Assembly (NCBI GenBank): GCA_017962175.1
Contig: JAGCVU010000226.1
Coordinates: forward strand, 1 to 35,139
DNA from: Bacteroidales bacterium
GTDB lineage: Bacteria > Bacteroidota > Bacteroidia > Bacteroidales > UBA3824
Direction: 5' to 3'
DNA length: 35,139 nt
The position numbers and the translations under genes are program-made. Numbering within the stretch: the first letter of the stretch is position 1; each line of letters starts with the position of its first letter. Below are positions 7,513 to 15,421 of this stretch, one piece after another. Under the pieces are notes generated by a model, which saw nothing but the letters and a program-made list of their open reading frames with translations, did no database searches and had not been told where the DNA came from.

Positions 7513-8583
7513 TTAAATCGAAGGCGTAATAAAGACACGCCATGAACCTTCTTGCATACCTTTTTCAACATAATGCTTTTCTAAAAGTTGCTCTATTAGT
7601 TTTTGTACTGCCGACATGCTGATGTTTGTTTTGCGTTGAATTTCAGCCATTGTCAACACAGGTTCTGTTTGCATCAAATTTAGTATATGACTGAAATTTG
7701 GTGAACGGAACTTGATTTTTTCACCGTCGTACCACCATGTATCTTGGTCGTGTTCGGTAATAAAACAAACATTGCCGTATATTTCTTGTGCAACGAGTTT
7801 TTTGAAATATAGCATAAATGGCTTAATTTCATTAATTTGTGCGTGTGCTCCATTGGTTGGAACAGAACCCACAATAAGGTCGGCTTTGTGTAGAGCCTCT
7901 AAATATTCATGTTTGAGACGGCTGCGGACCACAATCATCGGGTAATTGTGTCGAGCAAGGATATAGTTTACCAAAAGTCGTGCAATACGTCCGTTGCCAT
8001 CTTCAAAAGGGTGTATGCGTATGTAGCGGTAATGGAATAGTGCCGCAAGTTCAACGGGCGAAAGTTTTCCTTCTTTTTCCGTTTGGTTGTACCAATCCAC
8101 AAGGTCGGTCATTAGTGCGGGCGTTTCTTCGGGTGATGCATATTCAAATCGATCGCCGTAACGTGTTATAACACTGTTGGGGCGTGTTTTGTATTGCCCG
8201 GCGTGTACTGTGTAGCTGGTTTGTAATCCACCTGGAAGGTTTTTGTATACTTTGTAATCTTCGCGTAGTAATGTCTTGTGTAATGTCCGTATAAAATTCT
8301 GAGTAAGAGGTTGTTGTGTAGTTGTTTCCTCGGTCATCATTTTAAGGCTTACGTTGCTTGCCGCCATATCGTGAACATCTTTGGCATCAGCCTCACCAAT
8401 TACTTTACCGAACAAAAGCAATAGTTCTGTTTGTCCGTAAGTTAGAGTGTTGCCTTCTATATGATTGCTGTTGTAGTTGAAATCAACAGTAAATCTGCGG
8501 CTTAACCGTTGAATGTCTTTTTCTGAAAGAGGTTGTAGTTTGTTCCAAGCCTCTAATGATTTTTCTAATGTTAAGTATTTCAT
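7513..8583 (-). CDS. Fic family protein (putative AMP-transferase) with winged-helix tail
   Basis: This 356-residue protein should transfer AMP (or another nucleotide part) to a hydroxyl side chain of a target protein. The catalytic loop is intact: HPFEDGNGRIAR matches HPFx[D/E]GNGR. A self-inhibitory motif SNHIEGN, fitting [S/T]xxxE[G/N], lies in the N-terminal part before the Fic core, which makes it class II. The last ~70 residues (NLMQTEPVLTMAEIQRKTN, then SAVQKLIEQLLEKHYVEK) look like a winged helix-turn-helix. I set the start at 8583 (MKYLTLEK): the longer reading up to 8724 would run through a complete promoter and a palindrome and begins on top of the divergent FHA gene. The target is unknown. 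Confidence 0.92.
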   Translation of the reverse strand: MKYLTLEKSLEAWNKLQPLSEKDIQRLSRRFTVDFNYNSNHIEGNTLTYGQTELLLLFGKVIGEADAKDVHDMAASNVSLKMMTEETTTQQPLTQNFIRTLHKTLLREDYKVYKNLPGGLQTSYTVHAGQYKTRPNSVITRYGDRFEYASPEETPALMTDLVDWYNQTEKEGKLSPVELAALFHYRYIRIHPFEDGNGRIARLLVNYILARHNYPMIVVRSRLKHEYLEALHKADLIVGSVPTNGAHAQINEIKPFMLYFKKLVAQEIYGNVCFITEHDQDTWWYDGEKIKFRSPNFSHILNLMQTEPVLTMAEIQRKTNISMSAVQKLIEQLLEKHYVEKGMQEGSWRVFITPSI

Positions 8584-8599
8584 ATTGTAAATGTTGGTT

Positions 8600-8625
8600 A
8601 AAAGGTGGTAGATATACCACCTTTT
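8600..8625. promoter_or_regulatory. Perfect 11-bp palindrome in the fic leader (candidate operator)
   Basis: Arms AAAAGGTGGTA (8600-8610) and TACCACCTTTT (8615-8625) are perfect inverted repeats around a 4-base spacer. The palindrome begins about 7 bases downstream of the fic -7 element, so it covers the expected transcription start and ends 16 bases before the ATG. It could be a repressor site (perhaps for the winged-helix tail of Fic itself) or an mRNA hairpin. Confidence 0.65.
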
Positions 8626-8631
8626 CGGCAA

Positions 8632-8662
8632 CAAATTTACATTTTTTTTCTTATTACGCAAA
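8632..8662 (-). promoter_or_regulatory. Promoter of fic
   Basis: On the minus strand TTTG (8659-8662), a 19-bp spacer and TAAATTTG (8632-8639) make a perfect Bacteroidota promoter. It decides the fic start at 8583, because the longer upstream reading frame would be transcribed only from inside itself. Confidence 0.8.
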
Positions 8663-8666
8663 ATAT

Positions 8667-8698
8667 TTTGTTTATTCAAAAAAACTTTTATAACTTGC
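8667..8698 (+). promoter_or_regulatory. Promoter of the FHA-Ktr operon
   Basis: TTTG at 8667-8670 and TAACTTGC at 8691-8698 are 20 bp apart; the -7 element lacks one T of the consensus. Its -33 box lies 4 bp from the divergent fic -33 box, so the two promoters are likely to compete. Confidence 0.5.
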
Positions 8699-8723
8699 CG
8701 AATAATTTTAAATCGTTTTAACA

Positions 8724-9188
8724 ATGGAAGATAACGCAGCAGGATGGCTTATTTTGCATACCGAAGGCAAAGAGCCTCAGAGTTTTGCTTTAAAAGAAGG
8801 TCGTAACAGAATCGGCAGAAAAACTTCTCAAAATTTGCCCGACGTATATGCTGAGGGTGACTTATTTGTAAGTCGCAATCACGCAGTATTGGTGGTTAAA
8901 AAGAACGAACGCTCTGAATATGAGTATATTATAGCTGATAATACCGAAATTCAAGGCAATCCGAGTCTCAATGGCACATATATTAATGGCAACTCTGAGC
9001 GTCTCGGCGATAAGCCTATGAAACTTAAAGATGGTGACACTATTCAGGTAGGTATTACAAAGTTTGTGCTTAAGACAGCCGCAGTAGCCATTAACGCCGA
9101 AGACGCTATTAAACTGGCTGCTAAATTGGATTACACCACCACTGTAGAGTTTGAAAGTTCGATAGCTGTACTTCGCAAACGCTGCTAA
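8724..9188 (+). CDS. FHA domain protein
   Basis: This 154-residue cytoplasmic protein is essentially a single forkhead-associated domain, a module that binds phosphothreonine in partner proteins. The signature residues are all present: GRNRIGRK, then VSRNHAVLVV (Ser-Arg-x-His), then SLNGTYING. A C-terminal helix-forming tail (INAEDAIKLAAKL, then a basic Cys end) follows the domain. It is the first gene of an operon with a thioredoxin-fold protein (25-base gap) and the Ktr potassium transporter, which suggests, without proof, that it links phosphorylation to that operon. No kinase gene is visible in the window. Confidence 0.9.
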   Translation: MEDNAAGWLILHTEGKEPQSFALKEGRNRIGRKTSQNLPDVYAEGDLFVSRNHAVLVVKKNERSEYEYIIADNTEIQGNPSLNGTYINGNSERLGDKPMKLKDGDTIQVGITKFVLKTAAVAINAEDAIKLAAKLDYTTTVEFESSIAVLRKRC

Positions 9189-9213
9189 TATTCTTTAAAT
9201 TAATTTGTTGGCA

Positions 9214-10668
9214 ATGGTAAAAAAAATTTTTGCTACTGTCTGTGCTATTATTATATGTAGTTTTGCCATAGCGCAGACCGCTGTGATTTCGGGAAATGCC
9301 AAAAGCTACGCCGGCGACACCTTATGTATGTACGCCGTAACTGACTATATATCAAAAACCGAGAAACTTATCGCTACTGCTCCAGTGAATGCCGAAGGCG
9401 ATTTTTCGTTTAAGATTCAAGGCGTGGACCATACTTTTATGGCATACATTGATTTAACTGTATTTAAAGGTGTGGTGATAGTACAACCCAAGGCCAATAT
9501 TACTATTGGATTGCCTAAAAAACAGCAACTTGCCATCGAAGACCGTCTTAATCCTTATTTCAAACCCGAAAAGTTTTATGTGTTTAGCGTTAGTGCTTCG
9601 CTCGACGATTTGAATAATGCTATTCCAATGTTTGACCGTGAGTATAATCTTGCTCTCAATAAGGTTTTTTATTCGTTTCAAGGTGTATCTAAGGCTTATG
9701 TAGATAGTGTGGAAGCCAAAATTACTGCTGAGGTTCCCGCTAGCGACAAGTTTTTTACCGACTATCGTGAGTACAAATATGCTTTGTTTGACCATACTGC
9801 TTACCGTCGCAACAAAAACGATATTTTGCAAAAGCTCTTTACATCGCGCGATGTGCTTGTAAACAATCCTGCTTACAACGAACTTTTCGACGAATTGTTT
9901 GTGAATCCACTTTCTGGCGGAAAGGCTTCGGTTATTACTGTACAAGGCTTGTATGCAGGTATTTACGATAAAAGTTATCACACATTAAAACGTATTCTTT
10001 TGACCGATCCTGCGCTTTCGGGCAACGAACGTCTTGCCGACTATGTGATACTTAAAGGCTTGAGCGACAGTTATTATGCCGACACTTTTCCAAAGGAAAA
10101 TATTGTGGCTGTGGCAGATTCGTTTGCCATAATGTCGAAAAATGCAGATTTTCGCCCCATTGCACAGCGATTGTCCGAAAAGTTTAAAAGACTTTTGACC
10201 GGTTTTTCCGCTCCTGATTTTTGTTTAAAAGATGTTAAGGGTAATGCTTTTACTCTCAGCGAACAGAAAAAATTTGTTTATATAACATTTTTTAATCCAA
10301 TGAGTTATACCGCACAATCGGAGTTTGAGTTTCTTAAAAAGATTCGTTCAGAGTTTCCTACCGATGTGTTGCAGATTGTAACAGTGTTTGTGTCGCAGAG
10401 TTATAAGGAAATGGAGGAGTTTATGACCAAAAATCCCGACTGCACTTGGCCTGTTGTATGGTACAACGACAATACTCAATTGCTAAAAGATTATAACATA
10501 AGGGCTTATCCTTCGTATTATATGACCGGTCCTGATGGTAGATTGGTGATGAACCCTGCACCTGCGCCCACAGAATATTTTGAGGCAAAGTTTTCAAAAC
10601 TTGTTAGGGATTGGAAAATTGAGCAGACTCGCCGTCAATATCGCGACGATGGCAAAACTCTCAGATAA
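9214..10668 (+). CDS. Exported thioredoxin-fold protein lacking the CXXC active site
   Basis: This 484-residue protein has a signal peptide (MVKKIFATVCAIIICSFAIAQ), so it acts in the periplasm or at the envelope. The N-terminal ~110 residues look like the beta-rich domain found in front of TlpA-like proteins; the middle ~200 are helical and unassigned. The last ~155 form a TlpA/AhpC-like thioredoxin fold: FSAPDFCLKDVKGNAFTL, KFVYITFFNP, and the cis-proline strand AYPSYYMTGPDGRLV. Where redox-active members have WCxxC, this one reads FFNPMSYTAQSEF, so it cannot do thiol-disulphide exchange and may be a binding or structural relative. The ATG at 9214 is preferred over a TTG three codons upstream. 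It sits between FHA and ktrB. Confidence 0.85.
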   Translation: MVKKIFATVCAIIICSFAIAQTAVISGNAKSYAGDTLCMYAVTDYISKTEKLIATAPVNAEGDFSFKIQGVDHTFMAYIDLTVFKGVVIVQPKANITIGLPKKQQLAIEDRLNPYFKPEKFYVFSVSASLDDLNNAIPMFDREYNLALNKVFYSFQGVSKAYVDSVEAKITAEVPASDKFFTDYREYKYALFDHTAYRRNKNDILQKLFTSRDVLVNNPAYNELFDELFVNPLSGGKASVITVQGLYAGIYDKSYHTLKRILLTDPALSGNERLADYVILKGLSDSYYADTFPKENIVAVADSFAIMSKNADFRPIAQRLSEKFKRLLTGFSAPDFCLKDVKGNAFTLSEQKKFVYITFFNPMSYTAQSEFEFLKKIRSEFPTDVLQIVTVFVSQSYKEMEEFMTKNPDCTWPVVWYNDNTQLLKDYNIRAYPSYYMTGPDGRLVMNPAPAPTEYFEAKFSKLVRDWKIEQTRRQYRDDGKTLR

Positions 10669-10693
10669 TGTCTATATGTATTAATGTGTTGCA

Positions 10694-12571
10694 ATGCTTA
10701 ATTTTTTAAAACAAGGACTGTCGAAATATCAAAAATCAAAACTCAACAAGATAGTTGGGCAGTTTTTGTTTTATTCTACCATAATCACCTTTTTTACAAC
10801 GGTTTATGAGTTCGGTTTTCTTGACGAAAGTACCGACACCAGCCTTTTGCACAATTTTTACTACATATATCTGTTGGTATATTTTTTCAGTTTCTCCACC
10901 CGCATTCCTTCGATGTTTGAGAAAAAGAGTAAGATATACCTTATTATAATACGTATATTGTTGTTCGCCTTTTTGATATTTTACTTTTTTAATGTCAAAT
11001 TTTTGTTCGACGCAGTTGATTATCACGGGTGGTTTTACAATCTTATTACAAGTCCCAATCTTGTGTATGTGCTTATTATTGCCATCTTTTTTATTGAGGT
11101 TAGCAAATCCACGTTTAAGGTGTTGGTTTTCAATATCACTCCTGAAATATTGTTTGCGCTGAGTTTCATCGCGTTGATATTTCTTGGAGCGGGATTGCTG
11201 ATGTTGCCCAATGCCACTGTTACGCGTATTAAGTTTGTTGACGCACTTTTTATGGCCACAAGTGCTACGAGCATTACGGGCTTGCAATGTATTGATTCGG
11301 CAGTGGGTTTTACTTCGCTTGGACAAGGTATCATATTGGCACTCTTGCAGATAGGTGGTTTGGGCGTAATGACATTTACATGCTTTATCGTTTACTTTTT
11401 TAAAGATACAAGTTCGTTTAAGGCGGGTGCAATGCTCGGCAATATGACCGGCACTGAGCGTCTTGGTAATGCGTTTGCCACTATTCTAAAAATTGTGGCT
11501 TATACATTAACTATTGAGGCTATTGGTGCGTTATGTATTTTTCTTTCAGTGCGTTACGATGATGGTTTCCCGTCAATGTACGACAAAGCTACCTTTGCCA
11601 TTTATAATGCAGTTTCGGCGTTTTGTAATGCCGGCTTTACAACGATTCCCGGCAGCATGACCTCAGATCTTGTAATGCACAATTATGCTCTAAAAATAAT
11701 TATTTCGGTGATGGCAATACTTGGAGGCGTTGGTTTCCCGATACTTATGAATTTGCAAGATTCGGGTTCTAAGTTTATTGTCAACCTCAAAAATTGGATA
11801 GTTAGCAATATCGACTTTGTGTTTCAACCAACTAAATTTCGTTTTCATATTGGTTGGAAAGGCATTTCGTTTGTGCACCTTCCCCGTGTGGTAAATGTCA
11901 ATACCAAACTTGCTACCATAGTGTCGATTGTGTTGCTGTTTTTTGGTACTTGTTCGTTTCTGCTGCTCGAATATCGCAATTCGCTCACCGCTCACGATGG
12001 GTTTTGGTATAAATTGATAGATTCGTTTTATTACTCGGTAATGCCCCGATCGGCAGGATTCAACGATAGCGACCTTTCGCTTTTTCGCATTCCTACTTTG
12101 CTGATAATGATGTTTTTGATGTGGGTAGGAGCGTCGCCAGTGTCAACTGGTGGCGGTGTAAAAACTACTACATTTGGTGTGGCATTGCTCGATATTTTTA
12201 GTATTTTGCGCGGCAAAGACCGTTTGGAAATTTTCTGTCGCAAAATAGCCAACAGCACTGTGCGTCACGCGTTTGCGGTAATTATGATTTCGCTTGCGGC
12301 ACTTGGCGTGGGCACGTTTTTGCTCGTGATTTTTGAGGAGAACAATCCCGATGCCACGCTCTTAAATCTTGCTTTTGAATGTACCTCGGCATATTGCACT
12401 TGCGGATTGAGTATGGGTGTAACGCCCGAACTCAGCGCACCAAGCAAATATCTTCTTGCTTTTATGATGTATCTCGGCAGGGTAGGGGCTCTCACCATTG
12501 CGGCGGCGTTCTTTACCAAGGCTAAATCGCTCAAATATATGTACCCAAAAGAAAAAGTATATATCGGATAA
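10694..12571 (+). CDS. TrkH/KtrB family potassium uptake channel subunit
   Basis: This 625-residue inner-membrane protein forms the ion pore of a Trk/Ktr-type K+ (or Na+-coupled K+) uptake system. All four selectivity-filter loops with their glycine can be read: SATSITGLQ, AFCNAGFTTIP, MPRSAGFNDSD and AYCTCGLSMG. The segment VGASPVSTGGGVKTTTFG is a family hallmark before the fourth repeat. About 160 extra N-terminal residues with several hydrophobic helices precede the conserved part, as in other Bacteroidota homologues. It is followed after 10 bases by the matching regulatory subunit KtrA. Confidence 0.94.
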   Translation: MLNFLKQGLSKYQKSKLNKIVGQFLFYSTIITFFTTVYEFGFLDESTDTSLLHNFYYIYLLVYFFSFSTRIPSMFEKKSKIYLIIIRILLFAFLIFYFFNVKFLFDAVDYHGWFYNLITSPNLVYVLIIAIFFIEVSKSTFKVLVFNITPEILFALSFIALIFLGAGLLMLPNATVTRIKFVDALFMATSATSITGLQCIDSAVGFTSLGQGIILALLQIGGLGVMTFTCFIVYFFKDTSSFKAGAMLGNMTGTERLGNAFATILKIVAYTLTIEAIGALCIFLSVRYDDGFPSMYDKATFAIYNAVSAFCNAGFTTIPGSMTSDLVMHNYALKIIISVMAILGGVGFPILMNLQDSGSKFIVNLKNWIVSNIDFVFQPTKFRFHIGWKGISFVHLPRVVNVNTKLATIVSIVLLFFGTCSFLLLEYRNSLTAHDGFWYKLIDSFYYSVMPRSAGFNDSDLSLFRIPTLLIMMFLMWVGASPVSTGGGVKTTTFGVALLDIFSILRGKDRLEIFCRKIANSTVRHAFAVIMISLAALGVGTFLLVIFEENNPDATLLNLAFECTSAYCTCGLSMGVTPELSAPSKYLLAFMMYLGRVGALTIAAAFFTKAKSLKYMYPKEKVYIG

Positions 12572-12581
12572 TTAATTAGTT

Positions 12582-13271
12582 ATGAAAAAATATATCATCG
12601 TAGGACTCGGCAATTTCGGTTCGTCGCTCGCCATAAAACTTACAAATGCGGGCAACGAGGTTTTCGGCGCAGATTCGATTCTGAGCCGTGTAGACGCCAT
12701 TCAAGAAAAAATAACGTCGGCGGCAATGCTCGACTGTACCGATTTTAACGCCATCAAGTCGGCGCTCCCTTACAAAGATACCGACTGCGTAATTGTGGCA
12801 ATCGGCGAAGATATTGGTGCGTCTATTTTGGTAAACGCAACGTTTAAACAGTTGAATGTGAAGCGTATAATGAGCCGCGTGATTTCCGAAACTCACCAAC
12901 GTGTGCTCGAAGCCATTGGCATTACCGAATTTGTTCATCCCGAAGAGGAAACCGCCTCGCGTCTTACCGAAGTGCTTTCGCTCACCGGCGCAATGGACGT
13001 TTACAGCCTTTTCGACAAGCACAAAGTGGTGGAGGTAAAACTGCCCGAACGCTATTTTGGCAAAAAGGTGATTGAAACCGACATTCGTCAAAAATACCAC
13101 CTCAACGTGCTTACCGTAATTAAAAAAGTGCAGCACAAAACTCTACTCGGCAAAATCAAAGAGAAACAAGAAGTTTTAGACTACGTAACGCCGGATACTA
13201 TTTTAGAAGTGGGTGATATTATTGTGGTTTTTGGTCGTTCAAGCGATTTGAAGAATTTTGTTAACGACTAA
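12582..13271 (+). CDS. KtrA/TrkA-type RCK regulatory subunit of potassium uptake
   Basis: This 229-residue cytoplasmic protein is the ring-forming gating subunit of the Ktr/Trk transporter. The N-terminal Rossmann RCK_N domain begins MKKYIIVGLGNFGSSLA, with the acidic residue GAD at the end of beta-2 expected for NAD(H)/ATP binding, and continues through DCVIVAIGEDIGASILV. The C-terminal RCK_C half (VVEVKLPERYFGKKVIETDI, then DTILEVGDIIVVFGRSSDL) could bind a second ligand; c-di-AMP binding is known in some relatives but cannot be read here. It follows ktrB by 10 bases. Its stop is one base from the stop of the converging transporter gene. Confidence 0.94.
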   Translation: MKKYIIVGLGNFGSSLAIKLTNAGNEVFGADSILSRVDAIQEKITSAAMLDCTDFNAIKSALPYKDTDCVIVAIGEDIGASILVNATFKQLNVKRIMSRVISETHQRVLEAIGITEFVHPEEETASRLTEVLSLTGAMDVYSLFDKHKVVEVKLPERYFGKKVIETDIRQKYHLNVLTVIKKVQHKTLLGKIKEKQEVLDYVTPDTILEVGDIIVVFGRSSDLKNFVND

Positions 13272-13272
13272 T

Positions 13273-14004
13273 TTATCCAATAATTTGGATAATGCCAGCC
13301 ACAATCATATAGAAATATATTATTTTTTTGAGTAAATCGGGGTTCACTTTGTCGAATACCCTTTTGCCCAAAAATATGCCAATAATAATTCCCGGAAGTG
13401 CCCACAATAGTCCGTAGCCCACATTTGAGGTTACAAATCCGTTGCCTGCACGGATAATCGACATATATATGTTGGTGATAACAAAATATGCCTGAGCTAT
13501 GGCAAGGTAGTTTTCCTTTGTTTTTTCTGACGGAAGAAAATATGCTACTGCTGCCGGACCGTGCATTCCAAAAAGTCCGCCCATAATGCCCGACAAACTG
13601 CCTAACGGAATCTGCCATTTGAGTGTGGGCGTCACATTGTTTTGTTTTGAAAAGAAGAGAAAATATACCGCTAAACATATCAAAACGCTACCCAAGATTA
13701 TTTCCAAAACTCTGTTGTCGGTGCTGCCCACAAACCTAATCGCAAAAAACGATGTGATACAAAATACCACAAAAATGCCTATTAAGTTTTTGATATGCAG
13801 ATGTTTGTAAACAGAAATCAATACCAATGACGATTGTATCATACTCAAAAATCCACTCAAAGCGGTGGCTTCGGGCAGCGATGGAAGCAGATGCGGAAGT
13901 ATTGTCATTATAAAAATGCCAAATCCAAATCCACATACCCGCTGTATAAAAGAGCCTGACACCGAAGCTGTTAGAATCAGAATGCCTGTGATGGTGGAAA
14001 TCAT
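13273..14004 (-). CDS. TauE/SafE family membrane transporter
   Basis: This 243-residue, very hydrophobic protein should span the inner membrane about eight times and export or import a small organic or sulfur anion. It shows the two-fold repeat of the family: the N-terminal GFGFGIFIMTILPHLLPSL and the central GSLSGIMGGLFGMHGPAAVAYF, in which the GxxGGxxGxxGP pattern is typical. The start codon overlaps the stop of the upstream exported-protein gene by one base (TAATG), which suggests translational coupling. The 3' end lies one base from ktrA; a 7-bp inverted repeat (13274-13280 and 13285-13291) spans it. Substrate unknown. Confidence 0.9.
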   Translation of the reverse strand: MISTITGILILTASVSGSFIQRVCGFGFGIFIMTILPHLLPSLPEATALSGFLSMIQSSLVLISVYKHLHIKNLIGIFVVFCITSFFAIRFVGSTDNRVLEIILGSVLICLAVYFLFFSKQNNVTPTLKWQIPLGSLSGIMGGLFGMHGPAAVAYFLPSEKTKENYLAIAQAYFVITNIYMSIIRAGNGFVTSNVGYGLLWALPGIIIGIFLGKRVFDKVNPDLLKKIIYFYMIVAGIIQIIG

Positions 14005-15395
14005 TATTGCTGCTTTTTGATTGTAAGTTTGTTGAGTTTTGGTGCAATAATAGCAATATTGTTATTTATTGGCAAAAAATTGCATCCATTGGCATCGGTA
14101 ACTTTTATCAGGTTATATTTCCCCGGAATATTGTCCATCTGATAATCCATATTGTCGGTCTTAAAGCTTTTTGCCTCACCGTCCAAGTAATAAAAAACTT
14201 CAAACGGAGCAGTTCCTGAAAGCATAACTTTGAGCGGTTCGCCGTAACAAACCGAGGCGTTGTCGAATTGAGCAAATGCCGTGCAACCTTGATTTTTTGC
14301 CATTCTTGGAATACGAGGGAAATAACCGTGTTTCAAACAATCACATTGTATTATTTCTTCTTTTATGTTTTCTGATTCTATTCCGTCAAGAACTATGAGA
14401 TAATTTGTTGTATACTCATGTATGTATATCTTATTATCAACCCCTACTGCCATTTCCCAACACTGATTGCAAACAACATTATAACCATTCTTAGGTAAAT
14501 CGTATATGACATCGGGGTTGTCTAAAACAAAATCAAAATCTTTATCATATCTGAATCCTTTTAGTTTATCGTCATCAATAATCAAAAAGTATTTGTCAGT
14601 AGGAGAAAACGACATTGTTCTGAATTTATTATTTTCAAATTTTTGAGCAATTTTTATTTTGCCGTTACTTTTGTCAAAGTTTAGGACATATACAATGTCA
14701 TATGTAGTTGCAATTATTTGTGTGTTATCTAATGTATGTTCTATATCGAAAGAAGGTGTCACTAAAAATAAGAACTTATCTAATTTTAGATCACTAATCG
14801 CCCAAAGAACGTATTTTTCTGATGTTAGTTTATATGTCTCAATTTGGTTATCGCGATATGAAACAAGAACTACAAAGTCTTCAAAATGAAGAAAATCTAA
14901 AAAGAAACTATAATTCGTATTATGATAGATATATTCATTGTCTAGTTTTGCATTTTTGTCGAATTGGTAAATATAGAGTTCTCCTGAATAATTAGCACCA
15001 GTTTGAAAAACTGCGGCTATACAATATCCTCCTTGCGGTAGTTTGCAAGCTATAACATTTCTTGGATTTGGGTTATCAACTCTTACTATTTCTTGTTTGT
15101 CGCTATTTTTAATAACATAAGACGCTTGAGTCGTATTATCATAATAACCGTAAAGGAGCAATTTCCCATTATCATCGGAGAGGGAAACAGTATAATTGTT
15201 ATACGCAGTGTTACTTCCTATTTCGTTACATATTACTGTAGCTGGTGATGTGTTGAAATTTAAAATGTTTCCATCACCAAGCAACCAATTGTTATATTCC
15301 TGTGCATTACTATTAGTAAAACACAAAAAGACTGCAAGAAAGATTGCAGTCTTTACAAAACTATTTTTTCTTATATCACTCATATTTATATTCAT
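14004..15395 (-). CDS. Secreted gliding-type protein with N-terminal propeller-like region, no sorting domain
   Basis: This 463-residue protein carries a signal peptide (SFVKTAIFLAVFLCFTNSNAQ). Right after it, EYNNWLLGDGNILNFNTSPA matches the opening of large Bacteroidota surface proteins ('NNWYFGxxAGLDFN') that usually end in a gliding-motility or T9SS C-terminal domain. The next ~330 residues have spaced strands typical of a beta-propeller. The last ~90 (SVCYGEPLKVMLSGTAPFEVF, DANGCNF) form one Ig/SprB-repeat-like domain. The protein stops at KLTIKKQQ with no sorting domain, so it is either a short variant or has lost its C-terminal region. It is more A+T-rich than its neighbours and lies 26 bases after the T9SS plug gene. 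A second in-frame start is at 15383. Confidence 0.78.
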   Translation of the reverse strand: MNINMSDIRKNSFVKTAIFLAVFLCFTNSNAQEYNNWLLGDGNILNFNTSPATVICNEIGSNTAYNNYTVSLSDDNGKLLLYGYYDNTTQASYVIKNSDKQEIVRVDNPNPRNVIACKLPQGGYCIAAVFQTGANYSGELYIYQFDKNAKLDNEYIYHNTNYSFFLDFLHFEDFVVLVSYRDNQIETYKLTSEKYVLWAISDLKLDKFLFLVTPSFDIEHTLDNTQIIATTYDIVYVLNFDKSNGKIKIAQKFENNKFRTMSFSPTDKYFLIIDDDKLKGFRYDKDFDFVLDNPDVIYDLPKNGYNVVCNQCWEMAVGVDNKIYIHEYTTNYLIVLDGIESENIKEEIIQCDCLKHGYFPRIPRMAKNQGCTAFAQFDNASVCYGEPLKVMLSGTAPFEVFYYLDGEAKSFKTDNMDYQMDNIPGKYNLIKVTDANGCNFLPINNNIAIIAPKLNKLTIKKQQ

Positions 15396-15421
15396 AATTT
15401 TATACTTTTAATATAAAAAAA

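Noticed and set aside
8584..8724. N-terminal extension of the Fic reading frame by 47 codons
   Set aside because: The stretch contains a complete promoter and an 11-bp palindrome and begins on the start of the divergent FHA gene; its residues do not look like a Fic N-terminus.
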